A stretch of DNA of 64,000 nucleotides, from NCBI GenBank assembly GCA_037039685.1, contig JAWNGF010000005.1, forward strand, positions 1,922,001-1,986,000. Direction: 5' to 3'. The stretch is from Ceratobasidium sp. AG-K (lineage: Eukaryota > Basidiomycota > Agaricomycetes > Cantharellales > Ceratobasidiaceae). Under the pieces are notes generated by a model. That model was not told the origin of the DNA. It made no database searches and worked only from the letters and a program-made list of their open reading frames with translations. Each line of letters opens with the position of its first letter. Positions within the stretch are counted from its first letter, which is position 1. This document shows, piece by piece, positions 13,601 to 24,800 of the stretch. The translations under genes were made by a program, and so were the position numbers.

Positions 13601-13925
13601 ACATAAACCGAGCTCAGACTACAATACCGACACTGCGATCCAGAACTCTATTCGTACTGGGCTGAAAGACAGGACGCTCATTATTGTTGCTCATCGCCTA
13701 CAAACTATCTGCGACGCGGACAAGGTGTGCATTGACCCAGCCAACGGCAATCTATCTCACTGACTGACCATACGCTTGAAGATCATGGTACTAGATGCTG
13801 GTAAAATCCTAGAGTTTGACACACCAGCAGCGTTGCTCCGGAAAGAGGGAGGCGCCTTCAAGTCGTTGGTCGATGAAAGTGGGGATAGGGACGCACTTTA
13901 TGCGATGGCGAAAGGGCAGAAATAA
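7669..13925 (+). CDS. ABCC-type full ABC transporter (TMD0-TMD1-NBD1-TMD2-NBD2)
   Basis: A multi-exon gene read through roughly twenty short introns. The order is TMD0 (7669-8420), TMD1 with a long charged Ser/Glu/Lys insertion near 9200-9430, then NBD1. NBD1 has Walker A GPTGCGKTS near 10560, Q-loop AAQEPWVQNETIR, signature LSGGQKARV, Walker B VILDDVLSALD and H-loop Thr-His. TMD2 runs from about 11650 to 12840. NBD2 has Walker A GRTGSGKSS near 13090, IIPQQPELISGTVRQNLDP, signature FSLGQRQ, DEATAAID and IVAHRL. The degenerate Asp in the NBD1 Walker B (DDVLSALD) against the full DEAT in NBD2 is the ABCC pattern. Members export conjugated or amphipathic compounds at the plasma or vacuolar membrane (YBT1/MRP-like). 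Two apparent one-base frame breaks occur, near 7813-7817 (a T run) and 9539-9540. Otherwise both ATPase sites are complete. A Zn2Cys6 regulator lies convergently downstream. Confidence 0.88.
11121..11193 (+). other. 13-nt microexon followed by a GC-AG intron
   Basis: The NBD1 signature is assembled as LS (exon ending 11060), GGQK (exon 11121-11133) and ARVSLARAI (exon from 11194). Without removing the flanking introns the frame hits a stop at once. The downstream intron 11134-11193 begins with GCAAGT after AAG and ends in TAG, a classic GC-AG intron. Confidence 0.75.
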
Positions 13926-14257
13926 TCCGGGCAACTGATTGATTACATGCACTGTTACATGTATTGATGGATCAATGTGCATACCCAGTTTCTATCTCGC
14001 GCCTAGCTTCGACGAAATCAATAGAGGCACTGGGCCGTGGATAAATATTGGTATTATTAAGAACTCGATACAATGTGGTCCGCTAGATCCAAGGATAAAT
14101 TACATGTAAGCTAGATAATCAAACGGAGATATGAATACACCAAGGTTAATACTTTTGACTCAAATAAATAGTGTTTTGCATTGTCGTGTTCCACTGAGCT
14201 ATCAAACTAATCTCCTACGGTAAGCGCAGCTCTAAATCCAGTCGTAGCAGAGGATAC
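13926..14257. other. convergent intergenic gap
   Basis: This gap separates the 3' ends of the ABC transporter and the convergent Zn2Cys6 factor. It is AT-rich and nothing coding is seen. Confidence 0.5.
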
Positions 14258-17200
14258 TCACGGGATGGGAGAGGCATTCGAATTGCCTGATTGACAACTA
14301 GCATCGTCATTGTAGATGTCAGCGTTCCCCACATCTAGAGGATACTGTCGCGCATATGTTTGGGGAGTTCCCGGAGCAACGTAGCCATAGTCACGAGATG
14401 CAAGTTTGCCAGAGCCATAGCAGCCATATTCAGGCGTATATGGATAATTGCTATATTCGGCCGGCCCTTTGCTACCCGAAAAGGCTCGACTCTCTTGTTC
14501 TCCATGATGTACCTCTGGGAAAGTGAATGGTCGGCGATCATAGCCGGCCTGAGGAGAGTTACTGTGGAGAGTATTGGGTTCGGCGGCGAAAGGTAGATAA
14601 TTGGTGGTAGATTCGAATGGGACTCCGAGTAGTGTCGTTGAACCGGCTGCGAAAATCGTCTCTGGTGGACCGGAAATGTCGAATGTCACTTCGGGCTCCA
14701 TATTGCATGGTGGCTGGGAGACACAATCAGATGGCTCTGATTGACCAGAGGGTGAGAAAAGCTGAGAACGCCAAGACTTTTCAAACTCTTGAACCATGTC
14801 ACTGTAATAACAAACCATGTCAACACTGGCAGCCAGGGAAGTATGAACAACATTTACGCACCGAAGTCGCCCAGCTATTTGAAACCGCTTCTCACTCCAC
14901 TCCAAGACGTACATACACCTTCTCACGTCCTCCGCTTTCTGTTCCATGGTGTAAGGACGGCCATAAAGCTGCTGGGACTCAGTCGACGGTTCTCGAATTT
15001 CCCCTCGGGTGATCAGGTCAATTACAAGGATCATGGCAGAAGAGAACGTAGGACCGAGTAGACCTGGGAGAACACGCGATCCAGGGCTACGACGGTACGC
15101 GTCGATCATGTGCGTGCATGCTCGTGCGGCACCGAGGCATAGTTTCAAACACGGAGAAGCGAGCGGAGAGGAGGTTTTGGCGATGAATGGTCGGTTGGCG
15201 GAGATAACGAGCTCGTAGTAGGTGGACCACATGGTAACTGAGTCAGAGAATAATGGAGAGCTATTGTAGTCGCTTGGAAGTCGCACTAAAACATATTAAT
15301 CAATTAGTATTGAGTGATAACTCAGGTGCTATGCGGGAATGGTAACACACGGTGAGGTGGCACATTTCGGACCCACTGATCTAGCTGCGAGTTGATGTCC
15401 CTATACATCCATACCGCTCCCGCGATTCCGTCCAAACCAACAAGACCTTTCGTCCGCTCCAACGCGTACTTTATTCCCCAGGTCAAAAGCGGTCGACATA
15501 CAGCACACGCCAGCCACGTACCACGGTCTGCAAACACCTCCCGGCGATCCTTGTGAGTGCAATTAATTGATTGAACATCCCGAGTTTGGAAGGTACGCCA
15601 GCTGGTTGTATTGGTGGAGGTGCATTGGGCTCCAACGACCAGTATTCGTCGTCGACTTCTAACACATCGTCCAGATCGGAGCTGTTTCGATCAATTAACT
15701 AAATATAATAGTAGAATTCGAGGTTGAACATACTCTAGGTCTTGCATTGCTCCGTGCCTCCCAAGGTTCATACTAGCATATATCGTGTTTAGTGCGAGCG
15801 ATCATTATGAGCCTTGATGATAATTACCTTTGAAATCGGTCGAGGAACATCATTGTCCTATGATTTCACAACTCAAATGAGGCTCAAACATGACGCAACC
15901 AAATTGAAATACCCACCAAAAACAACGCTTGTGCATCTCACTTTCGAGAGTAACCACTGATCGTTTACGATGCGAGCCAATATCCTGCATAAGCCTTATC
16001 CCAGATCCAATCATGATCCACATTCCATAGCTTGCCGACGTCCCACAAAGGTACCCAGGCGTCAGCTGAGTCCAAATTCGCTGTCAGTAGCCGCGTCAAA
16101 TAAAGTAGCAAAGGGACCCACAGCAAGCGTTTGAGCATCCCAAAGGGAGATCTGAGGATCCGTTGCATTCTTCATCCACACACTAAACTGACGAAACCAT
16201 CGGTGCCCCGAGCTCAACGATACAGGCCACCTGTCGTCGAATACCCTCGGATCGTCGCACCACCGCGCACCGCAAGCACAAATTAGCAGGACAACGCGCA
16301 AAAAGGAAATCTCCCGGAAATGTAGCCCCTCCCTAAGCTGCTTCTCGAACAGCGGGCGATGGACGATAGGAAAGAATGCGTTGTCGAAATACGCGTCGAG
16401 AAGCATCGGCATCAAGTCATCCGGGGGAAGCTCGAGTGCCAGACCCGCTTCGATATCTGGGGGAAGGCGTTGGATTTGTCGCATCTCGGCACTTGTAGGT
16501 GCCCAGAACTCTGGTCTGCGGTGCGATGTGGGAGGGGTAGACAAAATGCGCCAGTTGCGAAATAAAGTGGCGTCGCGGGACAGGGCTTCAGAGCTGGATT
16601 GCCCATGGTACCGGGGCTCGGATGATTTGGTTGACAAGGTGGCGTCCCATATCACGTCTTCGTTGGGCAGGTCCACGTTGGCTCGGATATGTTCGGACCC
16701 GACTTTGGCCAGTCGAACTTGTTGAACCAGACGAGAAATTGCGGGCGTGTCGAGGAATTTTGAGATGGGTTGTATGGTTGGGAGGATGGGAATGGGTTGA
16801 CCGTGGGGCGCGCTGCCCGATGTATCCTGGTCGTCGGCCACTACCTCTGGCACCAGAGTAGGATCGTCGAGCATCGCGTGAGTCCCTGGTGACAACTAAC
16901 AACAAAGCACACTCAATCAGTACAACAATTGTTTCCTACAGCATAAATGATTATTTACTCACAATTTTGAGGGCATGCTCGACCAGGCGCAATCTCGCTT
17001 CGAGATACTCCGCATAACTAAATAATTGTGATAGTGTTACCAAACGCCGTGAAAAGTGGTTCCAAGAACACCTCACGATGTATCCAGGGATGATTCGGGT
17101 TTTAACACCTGAGCCTCGGGCCACTCACACCCCAAACCCACTGCGACGCATGCTTTGCAGCCTGAGCCTTCTTGCGCCGCTGGGCCTAGTTTGCAGCGCA

Positions 17201-17293
17201 TCTACGAGGAAATAAATAAATGTGATTCAAACAGCATCAGTTAATTACACAGACCTGCAGCAACGAGCATCGTTTACAAGATGCTCGCTCCAT
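14258..17293 (-). CDS. Zn(II)2Cys6 transcription factor with fungal-specific TF domain
   Basis: The gene starts at ATG 17293 with MERASCKRCSLLQ. A splice brings in MRCK, and after an 11-residue spacer GCKACVAVGLGCEWP completes CX2CX6C-X11-CX2CX6C, the binuclear zinc cluster that binds DNA. A short coiled coil (YAEYLEARLRLVEHALKI) follows for dimerisation. The middle homology region (PF04082 type) reads LLDAYFDNAFFPIVHRPLF, then after a splice LCGTSASYGMWIMIGSGIRL and MQDIGSHRKRSVVTLESEM, then NLGRHGAMQDLE and VDDEYWSLEP. The C-terminus (about 14260-14760) is a Ser/Pro/Tyr-rich tail, probably an activation region. An intron sits inside the last long open frame (splice after AGRLR into DMVQEFEKSW). 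It resembles the XlnR-like group by this layout. Target genes are unknown; the convergent ABC transporter is a candidate by proximity only. Confidence 0.9.
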
Positions 17294-18627
17294 GGGACGT
17301 AAGATAATTGACCTAATCAAGTGCTCGGTACAAGTTAATGATCGAAAGACAAGTGACTAACGAGGCTGAGCTCTAGATAAAGGTGTCGGCGTATGCAAGG
17401 GTTGTAGAGGTTCGGTGCACGCATGCCATCGAGTAGAACATCGCAACATCGGGGTTTCAATATCATGGTGGCGACGTGGTTCCGGCCTCGGAGAATTTCA
17501 AGATTGACCATCCCGGTGTTTCGGAAGTGTTTGGAGCGTTTCTGAGGGTGTTTCATCGTGGATTACAAGAATTTGCCGAAAGACTTCACTGCTGTTGTTA
17601 TATTTGGTACACCAGAATTTACCAAATCCGGTGCGAGTCCCCAAGCGCCAGATTCTTACTGTCTTCGCTTGACCTCTCTCACAGGTGTGCTATACCTTGG
17701 TGTAACCAGGCTTTACGCGACGAGTTTTTACGAATTATTTAGACGCTTCATAGACCCGGAAAAGAAACGGGTCAACTGCCAGTAGGGGCAGTGATGGAGT
17801 GTCGACAACTCCACACAATGTAACACTTCGCTGTCAGATGCCAGAATTCCTGTCGTTACAATCCCGGATGTTCGATCCTGCCGGCGGATCTACTTTCTCG
17901 GCCCCGCCGAGCGAGTAGTTGTCGGGACCTGACCAGAATCGGAAGTGCCTGAAGGGTAGCCTGTATACCCGGGCGACACGAGAATTCACTCGGGTCACGC
18001 ACAAGTAACTATGCTCGACCTCGTTCAGTTTAGGGACACGAATAGACTCAGTTTTTTTTTTTTCTACAAACAACCCCAATCAGCAACGCGCGCTTTTGGA
18101 GCCCTGTGACAGTTTGGCAAGACTGCTTGCTGATGTCGATCAAGATACGGGTTGTACATGTAACTCCATATTTTCCGTGGATTTAGGCTCCATGGTGCGT
18201 GCGTAACGATTGCAATTCCAATTGATGACTCATAAAAACAAGAACAGCTCCCTAGGAGATAAAATTGAAATCGCCCCCGCTTGGCTGCTACGACGCCACG
18301 AAAGTAAGTGCAGCCCACCGCCAGCAAAGGACTCCGAAAGCCAGTGAGCAACTCCCGGTCGATCTGAGTCACTGGAGATACGACCAAGTATCGGCAATAA
18401 GTACCTGATGAGCTCGATGGCTGGCACCGAAAAACCAACTCTCGCGAATAGCCTATACATCATGGCCGACCGATCTCACGATTTTGGGCGCTAGCTTCCT
18501 CGGCATTCAGCTGCCGACCGAATGCCGGAATGTCAACTTGCCAACTTTGTTGAGACCACCGAAAGGTTATATGGGCATCAATCTACCTATTGCCCTATAT
18601 CGATAACAAACGGTTTGCTTCTAGCTA
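17294..18627. other. gene-poor, no recognisable gene
   Basis: It includes the region upstream of the Zn2Cys6 factor. Several short frames on both strands (for example 17558-17785 plus, 18064-18438 minus) show no known motif. A 12-base T run lies at 18052-18063. Confidence 0.45.
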
Positions 18628-19120
18628 ATGTTAGATAACTCGAATCTGGGACATATAAAGCGGGTGAACAATGTTGGACGCCTCAGGGAACACACAGTAG
18701 GGAACTCAATTGCTTCCTCGCCCGACGGAACGTGTCTCGCCATTTACTCTTGTGACCCGATAATCCGCACCTGGGGAGCAGCGGTCAACTACGTGGAGAG
18801 CCCACTGAAGGAAGATACGAAGTGATCAATGGCTCGCGTTATCTCCTGACGGCAGCCGTGTCGATGCTGGCGTCGTTCATGAAGTATTCTGTATCTACGA
18901 CGGTTGTGCAGACCGGCGAGATTGTTCAGCTTAGTGCGGTTTGCTTGGCTGTATTCTCGTTCCACGATACATGCATCCCCTCTGGCTCGGAAAAGCCGGT
19001 CAACTTTTACAGCATCCAGCATGAGGGGCCGGTGCTAGGGCCATCCTTCGGCCCCGGCAGCCTATTATCCTCACTCGCATTCTCGACCCACAATACATAC
19101 ATTGCTTCTGGTGGTGGGAG
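18628..19120 (+). pseudogene. decayed WD40-repeat gene fragment
   Basis: At least three degenerate WD40 repeats can be read, spread over different frames. One is REHTVGNSIASSPDGTCLA with IIRTWG. One is SPDGSRV near 18850. One has VFSFHDTCIPSGSE followed by VNFYSIQ, and then EGPVLGPSFG and LAFSTHNTYIASGG. The spacing matches the pattern (HT..V.S.AFSPDG..IASGS.D..I..W) of the large NACHT-WD40 proteins common in Agaricomycetes. There is no continuous frame, no nucleotide-binding domain and no clean splice solution, so this is most likely a relic. The parent gene cannot be named. Confidence 0.6.
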
Positions 19121-21868
19121 CCATTTATCTTCGCCAGGAACTAGTTTACTTATAGATTGGGTTTCGGTCACCATAATCCCTTCATATTCCCCAGCCTAAA
19201 CGTCTCAGTAACGCTTCCCCAACAGCCCTTCTTCCTGCGCGCTTGACGAAAAGGGATGAGTTCTAGACGACTGCGACCCACTGCTACTTCAGGTACCCGA
19301 TCTACGCGAGCGTCTCCCGATTCGTCGGAGCCTAGTCTCAATTTATTGAACCGTAGCCTCAATTTCCATGGTTTTTAGGGCCCCGATGCTGGGGAAGCGT
19401 ATCATAGACATTGTATTTTTACATGATCCTCAATGTAATGATTGCGATGACTACTTCGATGTACAGTGCGCTACCGATCTTGGTTGGGCAAGGTCAAATT
19501 TCATTACATCGAATGTATGCGCTCTCCACATTCCTTGTTACGGTATACGCAAACGACACCACCGCCCTCGTATCACACGGAAGAATGTTCTCAGCGTTGG
19601 ATATCAACGACGAAAAAGTTGAGTAGTATTACCTTGCTCGTCAAGGTCACTCACACAGCGGGATTGGCGCCTCGGTTTTGTGGCAGGTCCAGACCTTGAT
19701 TATAAATCAGGCACAAAGCCGCAATGTAATATACTTGCATGGCACCATTGAACCCGGTACGGCGATTACGGCATCGGTTGCCTCAGTTACTGTAGTAGTA
19801 TTTAGTTGTGGCCTTAGGAAGGAGGCATACAATGTTCGAAAAATTATCTCCATCCCGATGTACGAGGTTCTAATTTTTTAATTCGCGTGTAACTACATAT
19901 ATTGGCGGGCCGTAGAATAAGGATGCTCGCTGTCACAAGTGCAAGAAAACAAAACCTTGTCCGACGAAACAGCGGCATCATGGGCCATTGAGCTGTGCAT
20001 AGGCATCCTTCAAATCCTCCCATACAGCCGGCTTACCCAGCTCATCTCCTGTCTTCCAGACAAGTTTCAGTCTTGAAAGCGCATTGGCACCTTGTATCGG
20101 AAAAATTCTACCCCAATCATGCGTTGCCGAATGGTCTGACAGTCTTGTGGTTGTGTCCAAGTTCCACATTTCGTTATTCGAGCTGAATTGGCCAGGTGCG
20201 TTAAGATCAAGTGCAGGCAGGCCAAAAGAGTTAGACATAGCCAAACTAGTAATGGTATCGACCCTTTGCGTCCCATATCGTACACCTTCCCGGGTGAAGT
20301 CGGGCTACTCTCCGCGCCATGATCCAAGCTCGGCGACAACCTGGTCTCGCCAATGTCATTAGAAAAACCACTAGTAAAGCGTCGAGGAGTCTTGGTAAGT
20401 GTAGCTCGTTCTTCAAAAGGAATTGAGTCAACTGGTTTGGTCCAATACCTCATGTATCCCCCCTCTGACCCCTGCTAGCCATTGGCAGTCGCATATCCAG
20501 GGCACTGGACGCTGGCTCACTCGCATCGCCGGCAGTTTGTCCGGATCTCATCGCATTTTTTACGTCTACCAGGAGGGCTGAGCACTACTCACATCAATGA
20601 TAGGTGGTAGCGACGTACTTAGATTTACATGCAATGCATCCACTCCTTGATAGTGTCTGAGTGGGGGCATAACCGGTCAAGCTAGAAAGTCAATGTGGAT
20701 TAGGGCAAGGTAAACGGAAGTGTCTGGAGCGAGTGATTCATTTGGAGGCGCCACTGACGGGACATGTGGGAGAGCTGGGGAGAAACTGAGGTCTCTGTAT
20801 GATCGGTGCACGAATCCCTTGGCTGTGCACGTGACCGCGCCACCTCCACTCTCCGGAGCTGAAACCCCTCTAACATTGGACCGCTTCGTGTAGATTCTGG
20901 TGGCGGATTATAAACATGTCGCAATCTGTACTGGATTGAAGTTTATAAAGATCATATTATTGGAGGATACGCTGACTTATTCCCACCTCACGCATTACCC
21001 GCGCGCCTCGCGATAGTTGGGTTGAAAAAAAGTTTGGAGGGACCTTATCGGTGGGCGTAATCTGTATCGAGACATGATCATCGCGGGAAGCCCACCGTCT
21101 TCAGGCCCAAGTGTGCACCATCGCAGCATAGATGACGTTGTTCGCAAGCACCGCCCACTTATACAAGTCACTGCCGTCAACTGCGGGCATATGTAGATCT
21201 TTGAATATGCCCCATGGGTCGTTGGGCACTCTTACTTCCTGATCACTGCAATAAACCGCAGCGACAACCAGTTTCGTGGATCTATGCGCCTCTGGTGGGT
21301 GTGCAAACACGTGTAAACAACCTCATTGGCTGTGCTCTAGCAACTCATCGAGCTGCGCAAGCATCCCGGCACCTAGTGGGCCGGTCGTCGGATGAATGCT
21401 GTAATCGCGTGTCAGATTGCACATGGTCAAAGTAGGTGCCTCCCCGAGGATATTAGAAAAGAGTGAAATCGATGCCATTGGAACTATAGAAATTAGCTTA
21501 GAGCTATCTTATCTCAGCAACATGAACAGGGGAACAGTGAAGGTTGTAAACGGCCTGGATTGGACATATGGGATCATAGAAGTACAGAAAAAGGGGGCAT
21601 AGGGGTCGTCGCAGGAAAGGAGAAGTGATAATCGTGTAGTCTGGATGGATCGCGACGACTCTCTAGCCCCCGAAAGGTACTACTTTACATGAGATACATC
21701 ACAGTCATGACTACGTGATATTCCACTCCATCGGTTTTCACACGCGAAGAGTAGGACGTGAAGAAGCAGAAGCGACTCGGCCCTTGGGACGAGGACGGTT
21801 GAAACGAAGAGAGCCACTGGAGCTAATGAAACAAATCAATACACGTTCGAGCGCTAGACAAAATCTAC
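19121..21868. other. gene-poor, unresolved short frames
   Basis: Short frames at 19411-19626 (plus, hydrophobic start), 19978-20244 and 20067-20453 (minus), and 21101-21310 (minus) could be exons or relics. I could not link them into a gene or recognise a domain. The end of the region should contain the 3' UTR of the Ser-rich gene, which ends at 21869. Confidence 0.4.
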
Positions 21869-24800
21869 TTACGCGGACATCAAGCCAGCGCCTTCATTTT
21901 CCTTGGCAGAAGTGGGAGCGACAGTCTGAGGAGCCTTGCCTTTGCCTTTGACCTGGTTCACGGGCGCCTCCTCGTCGGCCTTCTTGCGTCCCCAGCCCAA
22001 AGCGGCACGCGAGCGGAGACTTTGCTTGGCAGACTTGCCCTCTGCCATTGCAGATGGACGGCAGTTGACGGCGAGCGGGGACAGGACCAGAGCGGGCGAA
22101 GGAGGGACCGGGTTGGCAGCCCTGCGTGAAACCATGGGGGAATCGAAAGTTGGGCGGGGCGAATTGGCGGCGGGGTCGTACATCGGAGGCAGCAAGGACA
22201 AGACGTTTTCAACGCTCTCAGTGGCCATGCGCGCACGGGGTGAGATACTACTTTTGATCGACCGACGAGATACATCCGCGGGATAGGGCGAGCTGCGAGG
22301 GTAATTCCGGGAGTGACGAGGACGAGGGCGCCTGAACATTTCTGCCGGCAACTCGGTATAGAGGTCCTGGGAGTGATCGATCATAGCCTTGATCTCAGCC
22401 GGGTTGGTCGGAGGTGCGAACGCTAGGAAATGTTAGACTTGCGCCGTAGCAATGTTAGGATAGGCAACGTACTGGACAGTGCAAACCGAGAGAAATCCGT
22501 ATCTTGCCAAATCTGCTGCGAGCGAGCCACCGTTTCCATTGCCTCGTTTCGCAGCGCACAGTACCGAGTAACCAAAGCCATCATGTCATCGCTGCACGGG
22601 TACCCAGCGGTGATCATCTCGATCATTTCAGCCATTTGCTCATCCGGGTTAACAATCACAACCGAGTCCGAAGCCGAGTTCCTAACATCCGAGTTGCTCC
22701 TATGCAGGTACGAACCGCGAGGCAAGTCTGCTTCCGCGATAGACAGGGATGAGCGCGAAGCCAGGGACGAACGAGACGAGCGACGGTGCCCATGACCTCT
22801 TGCACGAGCACGGTGGGCGGATGAGGGGGGAGCAGTAGTCGAGTTGAGCATGCCGGAGAGTTTGGAGACGTCGATGCTGGATTGGGAACCACATGAGCCG
22901 TCAGAGCCAGTATCAGAGAGCGGGGGAGTATCGGGAGGTTCAGCAGTGCAAATGAGAGAACCACGCTTGCGGCTGCCAGAGGTATGGTCTCCTGTCAACG
23001 AGTTGCGGCTGGACATGAACGATCGGTTGGGCATGGAAAGCACTGTACAAGGGTCAGCATTCAGAAGTATATCGCGGCTGGTTCACTCACTTGGGTTCTG
23101 GTCGGAAGTCAAGTCCATTTCCTCCATGTCGCTGTCCTCCATTGCGTGCTTGGCAGCTCCGGGCGCACGAGGTCGAGCAAACGGAACACACGAGCGGCCC
23201 CTGCTTGGCGAATACTCCAGGACTGAGTCTCCAGACGAGCCTTGACGAGATACAGTCTTGATCGGCTCCCCAGTCAGTGCAGACAGTGACGCTGCGCGAT
23301 TAGCTTCGATGAACTGAGCGCTGGCCATATCTCGTGCACGCTTCTCCGCACGCATACAAGGGGACGTGTCGAAGAGTAGGGTGGTCCCGATAGACTTGCG
23401 AGGAACCCTCGAGTGATCGCCGCCGCCAATCATGCTGACCATAGTATCATCCTCGGCCGTCGCATCGCTCTGCATGCTGATGATCGAGACCGGGCGGAAC
23501 TGGGTAGGGTTATGCACGGCTCTGCTGCGCCTGCGACGACGCTTGTCATCTCCGAAGACCGAGATCGAGCTGATGGAAGCTGGACGGCCCCTTCTCTCGA
23601 ACCTGAGGGCAATGGTTAGGACTGAAACTAACACAGATGGAGACACTCACATTGAATCGCCGTCAATCGACGTCCGACGACTGTCACGAGGCACATCAAG
23701 CATGGAGTCGTACGACACAAAGGACATCCTGTGTTGGTCCGTCATGGAGGGCGCATAGAGACCGCCACGCTCGGAAATGTACGACTGGCGCCGATCCGAC
23801 ATGTACGAAAAACGCCGATTGGTATAATCGCCAAACATCTCTTGTTGCTCCGACCCGTCGCTGTTGGCAGGAGAGGCCATGATCGAGGGGAGAGGCAAGC
23901 CAAGCTCGGCACCAGTCTGGAACATTTTGTCTCCAAGCCCGGGTCGTCCCGAATGTGAATGACGACCAGTATCCTCGCCGAATTGGTCCTCCGACTGCTC
24001 GATCGACACGTTCTGGTTGTGCCCGAGTTGCCTACCGTACGGACGGTTGTGGAAGCTGACGGGGGGCGCGCCAAAAGCAAACGACATGAGTGTATCTTCC
24101 CGACGGCTGTTGCGACGGCCACGGAGGCTGGAGCGATCCGAGTCTGTGGAGAGGCGATGATGTCGGCGACGAGAGGCAGATCGTTCGAGAGCGTTGGTCG
24201 AGTTGCTGATCGAGGAGGAAACAGCATCCAATTCACGCATGAGATTCTCATAGTCGAATGTATCATCCTGGTTCACGTGGAGGACCTGGCCGAGCGACGA
24301 CATGGACGGAATGCTGGCCATGGACTCTTGGCGGACGACGTCGAGATTGCGAGTGCTATCTGCGGACGGGATCCAAGACTGCGCGTTGTGTGGGGCAAAC
24401 GGATCGGCAAGGACAGATGGGCGGGACGGAACGTTCGGGCTCGATTCTTCTGGCTCGACCTCAAAAGTGACTTGACGTGCACGCGAGGCGATAGGCTGGG
24501 TGGCAGGAGAAACTTGAGATGTCGAAGCTTGGCTAGGCTGGGGGTCGCTAAAGCTAAACTCGAGGTTTAACTTGCCGTTCGACTTTCTGTTCACTGGCAT
24601 GCGCGCAAACGTCGGAGTACGTCCACCGTCGTCGAAGCTGTCCGTCGTCTCGTCGGGGGCAACGTCGTTGAGAGAATAAACACCGCTTGGTCCTTCGTTG
24701 AGCGAGTCAAAGCTGAGTTGGAGTTGGCCGTCGTTGACAGTCGGGATGGGGGGCGCAGTAAAGGCCGTGACGAGCGCCTCGACAAAGCTGTTGCGGGATG

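Noticed and set aside
19920..19990. Cys-rich word CHKCKKTKPC on the plus strand, first taken for a zinc cluster
   Set aside because: The spacing is C-X2-C-X5-C, no second half is present, and no start or adjoining exon fits.
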